Assembly (NCBI RefSeq): GCF_000473045.1
Contig: NZ_AXAY01000007.1
Coordinates: 273,439 to 337,438, forward strand
DNA from: Bradyrhizobium sp. WSM3983
GTDB lineage: Bacteria > Pseudomonadota > Alphaproteobacteria > Rhizobiales > Xanthobacteraceae
Length of the DNA stretch: 64,000 nucleotides
Reading direction: 5' to 3'
Shown: positions 35,720 through 43,243 of the stretch, piece after piece
Numbering within the stretch: the stretch's first letter is position 1
How the letters are laid out: each line of letters begins with the position of its first letter
Position numbers and translations under genes: made by a program
The notes under the pieces: model-generated
What the model was told of the DNA's origin: nothing
Database searches by the model: none
What the model saw: only the letters and a program-made list of their open reading frames with translations

Positions 35720-37014
35720 GCACGCCGTTCTCGATCAGCGCGGATTTCATCGCCGAGCACAATGCGCAGCTCGAAGACGCGACCGCAGAAGACTATGACG
35801 GACTGAAGCGCGCGCTGGCGCGGCACGGGATCGATGCGGATGCCCTGGTGCAGAAGGTGATCGCCTTCGGCGTCGCCATTCCGACCTGGGGCGTCGGCAC
35901 AGGGGGGACGCGATTTGCCCGATTTCCTGGGCCGGGTGAGCCGCGCAATGTCTTTGAGAAGATCGACGATTGCGCCGTGATCCAGCGATTGGCGCGGGCA
36001 ACCCCGACGATCTCGCCGCATATCCCGTGGGACAAGGTCGACGACTATGGCGCCTTGCGGGAACAGGCCGCGAGTCACGGCCTTGCCTTCGATGCAGTCA
36101 ACTCGAACACCTTCCAGGATCAGCCGGGGCAAGACCTTTCGTACAAGTTCGGCTCGCTGTCGCATACCGATGCAGGTGTGCGCGCGCAGGCCATCGCCCA
36201 CAACGTCGAATGTATTGAGATCGGCCGCAAGCTCGGCTCGAAGGCGCTGACCGTCTGGATCGCCGACGGCTCGAACTTTGCGGGCCAATCGAATCTGACC
36301 AAAGCGCTCGACCGCTATATCGACGCGATGCGTGAGATCGTCGCGGCGCTGCCTGCCGACTGGCGGGTGTTCCTCGAGCACAAGCTTTACGAGCCGGCGT
36401 TCTACTCCACCGTGATCTCGGATTGGGGCACGAGTTTTGCGGTCGCGCAGGAACTCGGGCCCAACGCGTATTGCCTCATCGATCTCGGCCATCATGCGCC
36501 GAACGTGAATATCGAGCAGATCGTTGCCCGGCTCGTTCGCTTCAACAAGCTCGCGGGCTTCCATTTCAACGATTCTAAATATGGCGACGACGATCTCGAC
36601 AGCGGCTCGGTCGAGCCGTTCCGGCTGTTTCTGGTCTTCAACGAGTTGATCGACGCCGAGCGCCGCAGGGCGGAAGGCTTCGCGCCCGCCTATATGATTG
36701 ACCAGTCGCACAATGTGACCGATCCGATCGAGAGTCTGATGCAATCGGCGATCGAGTTGCAGCGCGCCTATGCGCAGGCGCTAATCGTCGATCGCGCAGC
36801 GCTTGAAGCGGCGCAAGAGGCCAATGACGCGCTCGGTGCGCATCTCGAATTGAAACGTGCCTTTACCACCGACGTCTCGCCGCTCCTCGCCGTCGCCCGC
36901 ATGCGGGCCGGCGGGGCAATCGCGCCAATCGCGGCCTATCGCGCGTCCAGCTATCGGGCGCGAAAGGCGAGGGAACGCCCCGTCGTCGGCGGGACTTCGG
37001 CAGGCATCGTCTAG
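35716..37014 (+). CDS. rhaI: L-rhamnose isomerase (xylose-isomerase-like fold)
   Basis: A 432-residue TIM-barrel isomerase of the rhizobial RhaI group, distinct from the E. coli RhaA sequence family but catalysing rhamnose to rhamnulose. Features are TWGVGTGGTRFARFPGPGEP (residues 55-74), WRVFLEHKLYEPAFY with a metal-ligand Glu, YCLIDLGHHAPNVNIEQIV and GFHFNDSKYGDDDLDSG with Asp/His metal ligands. It starts in an ATGA overlap with rhaD, so the two are coupled. The C-terminal 25 residues are basic and variable (YRARKARERPVVGG). Confidence 0.92.
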   Translation: MSTPFSISADFIAEHNAQLEDATAEDYDGLKRALARHGIDADALVQKVIAFGVAIPTWGVGTGGTRFARFPGPGEPRNVFEKIDDCAVIQRLARATPTISPHIPWDKVDDYGALREQAASHGLAFDAVNSNTFQDQPGQDLSYKFGSLSHTDAGVRAQAIAHNVECIEIGRKLGSKALTVWIADGSNFAGQSNLTKALDRYIDAMREIVAALPADWRVFLEHKLYEPAFYSTVISDWGTSFAVAQELGPNAYCLIDLGHHAPNVNIEQIVARLVRFNKLAGFHFNDSKYGDDDLDSGSVEPFRLFLVFNELIDAERRRAEGFAPAYMIDQSHNVTDPIESLMQSAIELQRAYAQALIVDRAALEAAQEANDALGAHLELKRAFTTDVSPLLAVARMRAGGAIAPIAAYRASSYRARKARERPVVGGTSAGIV

Positions 37015-37455
37015 GGAAGACGATCGCTCGTTTTCGGACGGTCGCAAGCGCGCCGGTGAGAAGGCAAAAACGCGTCGTCACCCTAGGCCTGATAGCAGAT
37101 CATACTGATACTGCCGGTGAGGCCGGTGGTGCTCACGAAAATGTACGGAAAAGCGTCTTTGCCCGATCTGTATGCGGGCGTCCGCTTCAAGCGTCTAAAT
37201 GTACAACGAGTTCACGACTGTGACCGGTCCAGGATTAAAGTACACGGCTCCTCGCTGAGCTCGCCCTGGCTATTTTTCTCGCTCGGTGAGAACTATCCTG
37301 AACGACGGCAGCTTGGCTCGACATCTCGCATCTCAAGTTTATCAAAGCCACAATGCAAAGCCGTTCTCCGGGTTGTAGACTAGGCGCGGACGAGCAGAGG
37401 CAGGCATATGGTATTGCTGGCCAGCAACGCCTCTCCCTCGATGCCAGCAGGCAGC
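37015..37455. other. Region after rhaI without a supported gene
   Basis: About 440 bases. A short open frame at 37117-37383 has no family resemblance and poor coding character. I see no clear terminator for the rhaDI operon. Confidence 0.4.
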
Positions 37456-37710
37456 TCAATGCACGTTAGAGCCGGAAACCGCATCCACTGGCTGAGCGAT
37501 GGTTGCTCTGGTGGAACCCCTGAGAACCGTCCCTGTCAAATAGCTCATCTGCAGCAGGACGGCGAAGATCAGGGCCGACGACCACGGTTGCGATGAGATC
37601 GCAGCGATGGCGAGCCAGCCAACCAGAATGACCGGCGGCAGAACGAATACGCGATACCGAAGTCCGAGCATGAGCCCTATCAATATGGTGTAGGCGGCGA
37701 GCATCGTCAC
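37456..37710 (-). CDS. Small two-to-three-helix membrane protein
   Basis: An 84-residue protein reading MTMLAAYTILIGLMLGLRYR, then VFVLPPVILVGWLAIAA and SALIFAVLLQMSYLTGTVLR. Three hydrophobic segments (about 4-18, 22-40, 46-62) separated by basic residues indicate an inner-membrane protein. Size and pattern recall the small ExoX/SyrA-type proteins that dampen rhizobial exopolysaccharide synthesis, but no diagnostic motif proves it. GGAG lies 7 bases before the GTG start; an ATG two codons later is an alternative. The nearby polysaccharide synthase genes make such a role worth testing. Confidence 0.6.
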   Translation of the reverse strand: MTMLAAYTILIGLMLGLRYRVFVLPPVILVGWLAIAAISSQPWSSALIFAVLLQMSYLTGTVLRGSTRATIAQPVDAVSGSNVH

Positions 37711-38232
37711 GTGGAGACTCCAAATGTCCCCGTGAAGCTACCTCCGGCTCGTCTATCGCTGGTTTAAGTTAAAGGGCAAAATTTTATCTTGTTGGTTGGA
37801 TTGGCGTGCTTTCCCGCGACGCGCGTTGAGCGGGCGACCCACCAGGCCCGGGTTTCGTTCGGCCTGGGCGCTTAGGCGCCCAGACGCTGAAGCGCTCGCA
37901 TCGAAAGGCCTCGCGAGCTCTCGTGGAACGCCGCGTTCGTGTGGATGGAGGCTGCGGGCGGCGCATCCGGACGTGGCAATAGCATCTCTGGCTTCGGAAC
38001 GAAGTCGCGCTTCACGCGTTCAAAACTGCATCAATGCTACCTTCCCATGCAAGAAGTTGGCTTTGAAAGGAATCCGTTAAGCGGGAGTTATCCATCACCG
38101 ATGAAGCGCTGCTTCCGCCGTCGAAAACGCGGGAGTCAGTAAAACTGTAGCAATCGATTTGAGTCGGACGAAATAGGCTCCGAAGTCAAATGCCCTCGTG
38201 GAGCCCGCAAGAGGCTTGCGACGGGGGCGTTA
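37711..38232. other. Intergenic region with a compact hairpin
   Basis: About 520 bases with no supported gene. A perfect 8-bp stem CTGGGCGC/GCGCCCAG with loop TTAG lies at 37864-37883; no T-run follows on either strand. The last 40 bases carry a GGGGG run 6-10 bases before the ATG at 38233. Confidence 0.45.
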
Positions 38233-38529
38233 ATGTCTACTAGCAACTACCGTATTTTGACCGAGTTTGCCGTGCCTCCAGGCCGGGATGCCGTGGACGG
38301 CCTTGCAGTGATCGCTGCGGCGCTCGACCAGGGCCTGGATGCTCCGCCTCATCCACGCGGACAGAAATCGCTCGATATCCTCGCAATCGTCTGCGGTTGG
38401 GCCGTGCTTGTTTCGGTTGTGCTACATCCGGAGCTGCAGCTCGCCGCCATCGGGCTCTGCGGCGGCTTCATGGTCGTGCGCACGGCTTTTCGCAGTGTAT
38501 TCGGCGCGCGCGAGCCGTCGTATCTTTAA
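38233..38529 (+). CDS. Hypothetical 98-residue protein with C-terminal membrane segments
   Basis: Reads MSTSNYRILTEFAVPPGRDA at the N-terminus. Two hydrophobic stretches follow (about 48-66, DILAIVCGWAVLVSVVLHPE, and 69-85, LAAIGLCGGFMVVRTAF). The purine-rich GGGGGCG before the ATG and the ordered membrane topology support a real gene. No family recognised. It faces the NfrB-like gene tail to tail across a palindromic repeat. Confidence 0.5.
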   Translation: MSTSNYRILTEFAVPPGRDAVDGLAVIAAALDQGLDAPPHPRGQKSLDILAIVCGWAVLVSVVLHPELQLAAIGLCGGFMVVRTAFRSVFGAREPSYL

Positions 38530-38554
38530 GCCGGTTCGAACAACGTCTTGAACG

Positions 38555-38652
38555 CGACCAGAGCGCGATGAGATTGGGATGAATCCTCGTCGCGCTCCAG
38601 CTTATTGTGTGAGCCTGGTCTTTTCGAAAAACCGCCACGCGCTTTTCATGCC
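38555..38652. repeat. Intergenic palindromic repeat (Bradyrhizobium-type, degenerate)
   Basis: Arms GAGCGCGA (38561-38568) and TCGCGCTC (38590-38597) bracket ATGAGATTGGGATGAATCC, followed by CAGCTTATTGTGTGAGCCTG and GTCTTTTCGAAAAACCGCCA. From memory, this is a diverged copy of a repeat scattered through Bradyrhizobium genomes, which I recall reading ...GATCTTTTCGGAAAACCGC... in its second half. The right end runs into the stop codon of the NfrB-like gene. Only one copy is visible in this window. Confidence 0.55.
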
Positions 38653-40154
38653 TTAGGGGCGCCGGGAATGTTCGCGGCCGGTTCGGCCGGGATGGGGAGT
38701 TCAAGCTCACCCATTTGGATCGGATAAGAGTGAGACGTCTTATCCCATACCAACGGTCGACCGGACAGACGATGACTCGTGTAGATGCGAACCGCACGCC
38801 ATGTCGCAAAGAAATTGACGAAGTTGCCGACGATGAGCCGCGGCGCCGACATCAACGCATGTCGCAGGTTGTAGATCATGCCCGTGAAGATCATGCGATT
38901 TAACAGGCGCCAGATCAGGAACGCGAACGTCACCCAGAACAGGGTCCTGACCCAGTCGGTCGACAACAGGGTATAGCTCAATTCGAGGTTGGGGTCGAAG
39001 AACCATCGAAACAGTTCGAAGGCAATCAGATTGGCCATCGCAAAATATGCGAGCATCACGGCCGGGCTCGTTATCACGCCCTTTCGATCTCGCACCAGGA
39101 AGTACTTCGTTCCGAGCGCGCCCTTCCAGCCGATTTCCTCGGTGCCCTGAAAGACGATCCCCAACAACCACCGCGCTCGCTGCCGGTAGGCGGCCTCAAG
39201 CCCGGAGGGAAAGAATTCGCGGGTCGCGATCGGGAGACTCCGGTGCAGGATACCGGGGGCGCCCGCATCGATGTCGATATCGATGGAGTAGCTTGCGGGA
39301 TAGGCGATGAAGGCCGACTTGAAGCCAAGCTCGGACACGCGGAAAGCGATGTCGTAGTCTTCAGTGAAGGATGCGACGCGGAACGCTTCGCCCTGGTTCT
39401 TGTCGACGAGGTGCAGGATAGCCTCTCGGCTGAAGCAGGCGGAAACGCCGGCGCAGGGAATGACGCCTGAAATGCGTTGCCGGACTTCGAGATCCTTGGT
39501 GTGCATTTCCGCAAATTCGTCCATGTAGATTCCGCCGACCAGGGACAGAATGGGACGGGAGAACGAATAGACCGGAAGTTGAACGAAGTCGTAGATGTCG
39601 ACGAGCTTGTTGAAGAGCTTCAATTCCAACGGATGGATGAGATCCTCGGAGTCATGCATGACGACGCCGGCAAATTGAATGCCGTGCTCGGCCTCGAACA
39701 TGAAGATGTCCGACACGATCTGGTTCAGGCAATCCGCCTTGCTGGTTGGACCATCGCGAGGGACCAGAACCATGTGGATATTCGGATAGAGACTTTGTGC
39801 CTTGCGTATCTCGTCCTGGGTCAAGGGATCGTTGAGATAGACGCCTACGAAGTAGTGGGCCTGGCGATAACGAAGAAGCCGCGAATTGGACGACAGCATC
39901 GAGAAGATCACGTCGTGCTCCTTCCAGCACGGGATCATGATCGCGAGCGGCCGCTCCGGCAGCTGCTCGAGAAGCTCGACGTCGGGTAATTCGCTCGATC
40001 TGCCCCTCGTGGTCCCGAGCAGCCGGCCGCTCCAGTACAGCAGATCCACCAGAAGATCGTCGAAGCTGGAAATGGCGATGATGATGCCCGCTGTGAGCAT
40101 CATGATTTCAATCGCATAGAGATATTGGGGCAGGAAGGCGGTCAGATTTGTCAT
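38646..40154 (-). CDS. NfrB-like processive family 2 glycosyltransferase
   Basis: A 502-residue membrane polysaccharide synthase. One N-terminal helix (about 13-33) precedes a cytoplasmic GT-A domain. MIPCWKEHDVIF opens it; DSED (168-171) is the metal-binding motif, TED (264-266) the catalytic base region, and QRARW (325-329) the QxxRW motif of processive synthases. C-terminal helices (about 365-385, 403-430, 435-458) complete the pore. It resembles the synthase part of E. coli NfrB, which makes a ManNAc-dependent surface glycan used by phage N4, but lacks NfrB's long C-terminal c-di-GMP-binding extension (E. coli protein about 745 residues). wecB lies 3 bases upstream, so UDP-ManNAc is the likely donor (inference). 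Confidence 0.82.
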   Translation of the reverse strand: MTNLTAFLPQYLYAIEIMMLTAGIIIAISSFDDLLVDLLYWSGRLLGTTRGRSSELPDVELLEQLPERPLAIMIPCWKEHDVIFSMLSSNSRLLRYRQAHYFVGVYLNDPLTQDEIRKAQSLYPNIHMVLVPRDGPTSKADCLNQIVSDIFMFEAEHGIQFAGVVMHDSEDLIHPLELKLFNKLVDIYDFVQLPVYSFSRPILSLVGGIYMDEFAEMHTKDLEVRQRISGVIPCAGVSACFSREAILHLVDKNQGEAFRVASFTEDYDIAFRVSELGFKSAFIAYPASYSIDIDIDAGAPGILHRSLPIATREFFPSGLEAAYRQRARWLLGIVFQGTEEIGWKGALGTKYFLVRDRKGVITSPAVMLAYFAMANLIAFELFRWFFDPNLELSYTLLSTDWVRTLFWVTFAFLIWRLLNRMIFTGMIYNLRHALMSAPRLIVGNFVNFFATWRAVRIYTSHRLSGRPLVWDKTSHSYPIQMGELELPIPAEPAANIPGAPKA

Positions 40155-40157
40155 GGG

Positions 40158-41345
40158 CTACGATGCATATTGAAGAGGAACGATCGCCGCATCTTGCCGC
40201 TCCTGAGCGGTCGAGAAATGTCGATAGAGAGCGTCGACTATTCTTCGGCTGGCATGACCGTCGCCATAGGGAAACACCGGACGAGCCATCTGGGTGTATC
40301 TTGCCGGAGATTTGTGCAGGGCGTAGAGCGATTTGAAGACGCCCTCGCGGGAGGTGCCGACGAGCTCGACGACACCAGAGGCGACAGCCTCGGGGCGTTC
40401 CGTGAGATCGCGAAGCACGAGGACGGGCTTGGCAAGCGCCGGAGCCTCCTCTTGCAGGCCGCCACTGTCAGTGACGACGCACCATGCATTCTGGATCGCA
40501 GCAACCATCTCGCGATATCCGAGCGGTTCGACAAGATGGATTCTCGGATTGCCGGAGAGGATCTCGAAGGCAGCGTCGCGTGCATTCGGGTTTGGGTGAA
40601 CCGGGAAATACACACCCACGTCCGGTGTCAGATCGACGAATGCGCGAATCCCCGTGAGCGCATCCCGCAATTTCGAACCGAAGTTCTCCCTGCGATGCGC
40701 TGTTAGCAATATCATCCGGCGATATAGAAACTCGGCCGGAGGCGGGGGCTTGGTCGCCGCAACCTCGAGCAGCGAATCGATCACCGTATTGCCCGAGACA
40801 ATCACCTTGTCCTTCGGTACGTTCTCGTCGATCAGATTTCGGGCCGCAGCCGAGGTCGGAGCGAAGTGCAGGGTTGCAGAAACCGCGATGGCCCGCCGAT
40901 GAAACTCTTCGGGAAACGGCGAATCGAGATCCGACGTTCGCAATCCGGCTTCGATGTGCGCGAAGGCGATCTTGCGGTAGAAGGCGGCGACCGAAGCTGC
41001 ATAGGCCGTCGTGGTGTCTCCCTGGGCCAGAACACAGTCCGGTTTCTCCTCTCCGAAGATGCGGTCCAGTCTATGGATAAGACGGCTAGCGACCTGCGCC
41101 GGGCCGCATGACGCATCGCGATGGCGGATCGTAATATCAGGCCTCAGGCCGAACTCGGCCAGAGTTTGGTCAAGCAGGTCACTCTGCTGGCCGCTCGCGA
41201 CGATCTTCACGCTGGCCCAACTCACGCTGCGCAAGCGACGAACGACAGGAGCCACCTTAATGACTTCTGGACGGGTGCCTATGACGATTAGAAAGGTCCG
41301 CAAAGGAATAGAACGCGAAAATTGAACCTGAGGCGGGTGATGCAT
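40158..41345 (-). CDS. wecB: UDP-N-acetylglucosamine 2-epimerase (non-hydrolysing)
   Basis: A 395-residue enzyme (E. coli WecB 376) that interconverts UDP-GlcNAc and UDP-ManNAc. Signature regions are LIVIGTRPEVIKVAPVVRRL (residues 19-38), VLAQGDTTTAYAASVAAFYR, AHIEAGLRTSDLDSPFPEEF with the active-site acidic residues, and ILLTAHRRENFGSKLRDAL. The C-terminal domain has VTDSGGLQEEAPALAKPVLV. The predicted N-terminus from the ATG at 41345 is about 15 residues longer than usual; a downstream TTG at PLRTF is possible. Only 3 bases separate it from the NfrB-like synthase, so the two form an operon in which the epimerase supplies the synthase. Confidence 0.93.
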   Translation of the reverse strand: MHHPPQVQFSRSIPLRTFLIVIGTRPEVIKVAPVVRRLRSVSWASVKIVASGQQSDLLDQTLAEFGLRPDITIRHRDASCGPAQVASRLIHRLDRIFGEEKPDCVLAQGDTTTAYAASVAAFYRKIAFAHIEAGLRTSDLDSPFPEEFHRRAIAVSATLHFAPTSAAARNLIDENVPKDKVIVSGNTVIDSLLEVAATKPPPPAEFLYRRMILLTAHRRENFGSKLRDALTGIRAFVDLTPDVGVYFPVHPNPNARDAAFEILSGNPRIHLVEPLGYREMVAAIQNAWCVVTDSGGLQEEAPALAKPVLVLRDLTERPEAVASGVVELVGTSREGVFKSLYALHKSPARYTQMARPVFPYGDGHASRRIVDALYRHFSTAQERQDAAIVPLQYAS

Positions 41346-41601
41346 GCATAAGCCCCAAAAATCGACGTGCTAGCGCCGCCGAATTTGTGCCGCGCAAGGC
41401 CGGGTGAGAATGTCTCAAGGTTTAATCCAAATAACACTTTAAACTGAGCGTTTGCGCCAGACAATTGATGTTTCGGTATTTTCGCCCAATTTCAAATGAT
41501 TGACCGGAGAGGGTAAATATTGTCGGTCCGGTGGGGCCAAGGAATAGGACCGGAATGTCGCCCCGACCCCGGCTCGGCCACCACTGGCTGACAATTGCTA
41601 G

Positions 41602-42621
41602 CTAGGCATCCGGCCGCTCGCGCCACACGCTTGCCTCGTAACCATCAATGATCTGGTTCGTGTGCGTGAATTCCTGCAATTGTCGCAGCGGCTCGATCAC
41701 CTTCCTTGCGATGAGCACGGTGTTGGGCTCGGCGTGCTTTTGCATGTGGCCGGCGATATCGATGACGCGGTCAGAGATGGTCTCCAGCTGGGTCGAGTCG
41801 TCGAAATAGACCAGACCGGCATTGACCCCGCAGCGTACCGAAAAATCGGCTTTGGAAATCTTCACATCGCTATTGAACGCTCTTAGGCTTTTGATCACGT
41901 CCTTTCCTGCCTGGCAGGCGTCCTCCACGTGGGCAAAGCAAGCCATGACCCCGTCGGGCGTCCAGGCGGTCTTCAGGACTCCCCGAGCGCGGAATATACG
42001 CTCCACCAGTTTTCGATATTCGGCGAAGTCGTACTGAACTGATGCCGGATCTTCGCCAGTCTTCATCGCGGCCGATCCGACGACGTCGATCGCCAGAAAA
42101 GCAACTTCGCGGCCGAAGGAATCGAGCTTCTTCTTGGTCTCGGCGAAAACGCGCAGAAGCTCTTGCCGATTGACCGTGGTTCCGGCCTCCGCGACCCTCA
42201 AGGTGCTTTCCAACTCATTGTCCAGTGCAGATCCCGGCTTGACGCCTTCCTTCTTGCGCCAAGCCTGCGCCGACTTTCGGAGTAACCGTCGATTGAGCGA
42301 TTGCTGGCTTTTTTGCGCTAGCGAGCCGGCGATGAACGTGACGATCATGGCGAGCCCGATCAAAATCCAGTCCGAGCGGTCAGCGCCGGCGATGTTGGTG
42401 GGAATGTAATGGTGCAGGAGCGGAGCCGATTTCTTCAGAACAACGTCGCGCGCCTCGAGCAAGGTCGCCGAAAAGCTTGCGTTTTTGGGATTGTCGAAGA
42501 GCAGAAAGACCTTCGGGATCAGTAAGACGAGAACAAGGACGAAAGTTGCAATTCCGAGCAATCGCCTCACAGTGAAAAGAAAACTCACCAGGAACGATTT
42601 CGGAGCTTCGCGATGAACCAC
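41602..42621 (-). CDS. Membrane-anchored class III nucleotide-cyclase-like protein
   Basis: A 339-residue protein with two membrane helices (about 18-40 and 85-105) enclosing a short periplasmic loop, a linker helix, and a C-terminal cyclase homology domain. The domain opens EVAFLAIDVVGSAAMK, with the first metal-binding Asp. The second metal site is near WTPDGVMACFAHVEDA, where the usual KxxGDG is altered. VRCGVNAGLVYF and VIDIAGHMQKHAEPNTVLIA follow. Loss of the canonical second-site sequence makes catalytic activity uncertain. The GTG start has GGAG 8 bases upstream. It lies beside wecB and the NfrB-like synthase in the same orientation (256-base gap), so a regulatory link is conceivable but unproved. 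Confidence 0.75.
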   Translation of the reverse strand: MVHREAPKSFLVSFLFTVRRLLGIATFVLVLVLLIPKVFLLFDNPKNASFSATLLEARDVVLKKSAPLLHHYIPTNIAGADRSDWILIGLAMIVTFIAGSLAQKSQQSLNRRLLRKSAQAWRKKEGVKPGSALDNELESTLRVAEAGTTVNRQELLRVFAETKKKLDSFGREVAFLAIDVVGSAAMKTGEDPASVQYDFAEYRKLVERIFRARGVLKTAWTPDGVMACFAHVEDACQAGKDVIKSLRAFNSDVKISKADFSVRCGVNAGLVYFDDSTQLETISDRVIDIAGHMQKHAEPNTVLIARKVIEPLRQLQEFTHTNQIIDGYEASVWRERPDA

Positions 42622-43243
42622 TTAATCATCTCCAAGGCCATTGAAGGCGCACCGGACGGGAAAAACTCCGAAACTTATAGTCCGCCAGCGACGCGGCGCG
42701 CAATTCTTGCGATCGACAAACTCGCAAGGCTTCTCATCAGGACAATGCTGGTTGTCCTCGTGGCATTGTAAAATCGATGGTGAAACGCGGTGCTCGGGGC
42801 GAGGATTGGGCGCTGAGACCGTATCTCGCGCCGCAACCTGAGGCTTTCCACGAAGCCAAGCAAGGGCGACGAAGCGTTTGGTCGCAGCAGATGGCACAAG
42901 CCGGCAAAGCAAGCCGGCAAAGGAGGAGCGGATAGCCGTCGCGGTTAAGCGCCCAGACGCCGTTCCGGCCACAAGGCGAGCGTACCTGACGCCATCGCAA
43001 CCAGCGCCGCCGTGACGAGGATGGGCACATTTGAATTTTGGAGCCGAAGCTGCTGCCAATTATTTAGGCCGCGAAAGAAAAGCGCTCTATCTCGTGAAAA
43101 GATCGATGTCGAAGGGAACTATCTCGTTGCTTCCGAGCCCCATTAAGTCTACTTTAAACTATATTAACAAAGAGTTATCAGAAAACCTAGGTTCCATGGT
43201 TCAATTTCCTGGTTATTAGGTCGTTGGGATTGGGTGGCGTTCG
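42622..43243. promoter_or_regulatory. Divergent intergenic region
   Basis: About 620 bases between the cyclase-like gene and the polyprenyl-phosphate sugar transferase. The segment 43060-43225 is strikingly AT-rich (for example TTTAAACTATATTAACAAAG) and is probably promoter DNA for 43244. A minus-strand frame at about 42945-43030 encodes a short hydrophobic stretch (LVTAALVAMASGTLALWPER) without a proper ribosome-binding site; I do not call it. Confidence 0.45.

Noticed and set aside
34673..36744. Minus-strand frames of 258 and 370 codons opposite rhaD and rhaI
   Set aside because: Mirror frames of real genes on the plus strand with atypical residue composition.
37864..37883. Hairpin as an intrinsic terminator
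   Set aside because: The stem is perfect but no T-run follows on either strand and no gene ends nearby.
42622..43059. 145-codon minus-strand frame and a short hydrophobic frame near 42945-43030
   Set aside because: The long frame lacks a credible start and coding character; the hydrophobic one has no ribosome-binding site. Too weak to annotate.
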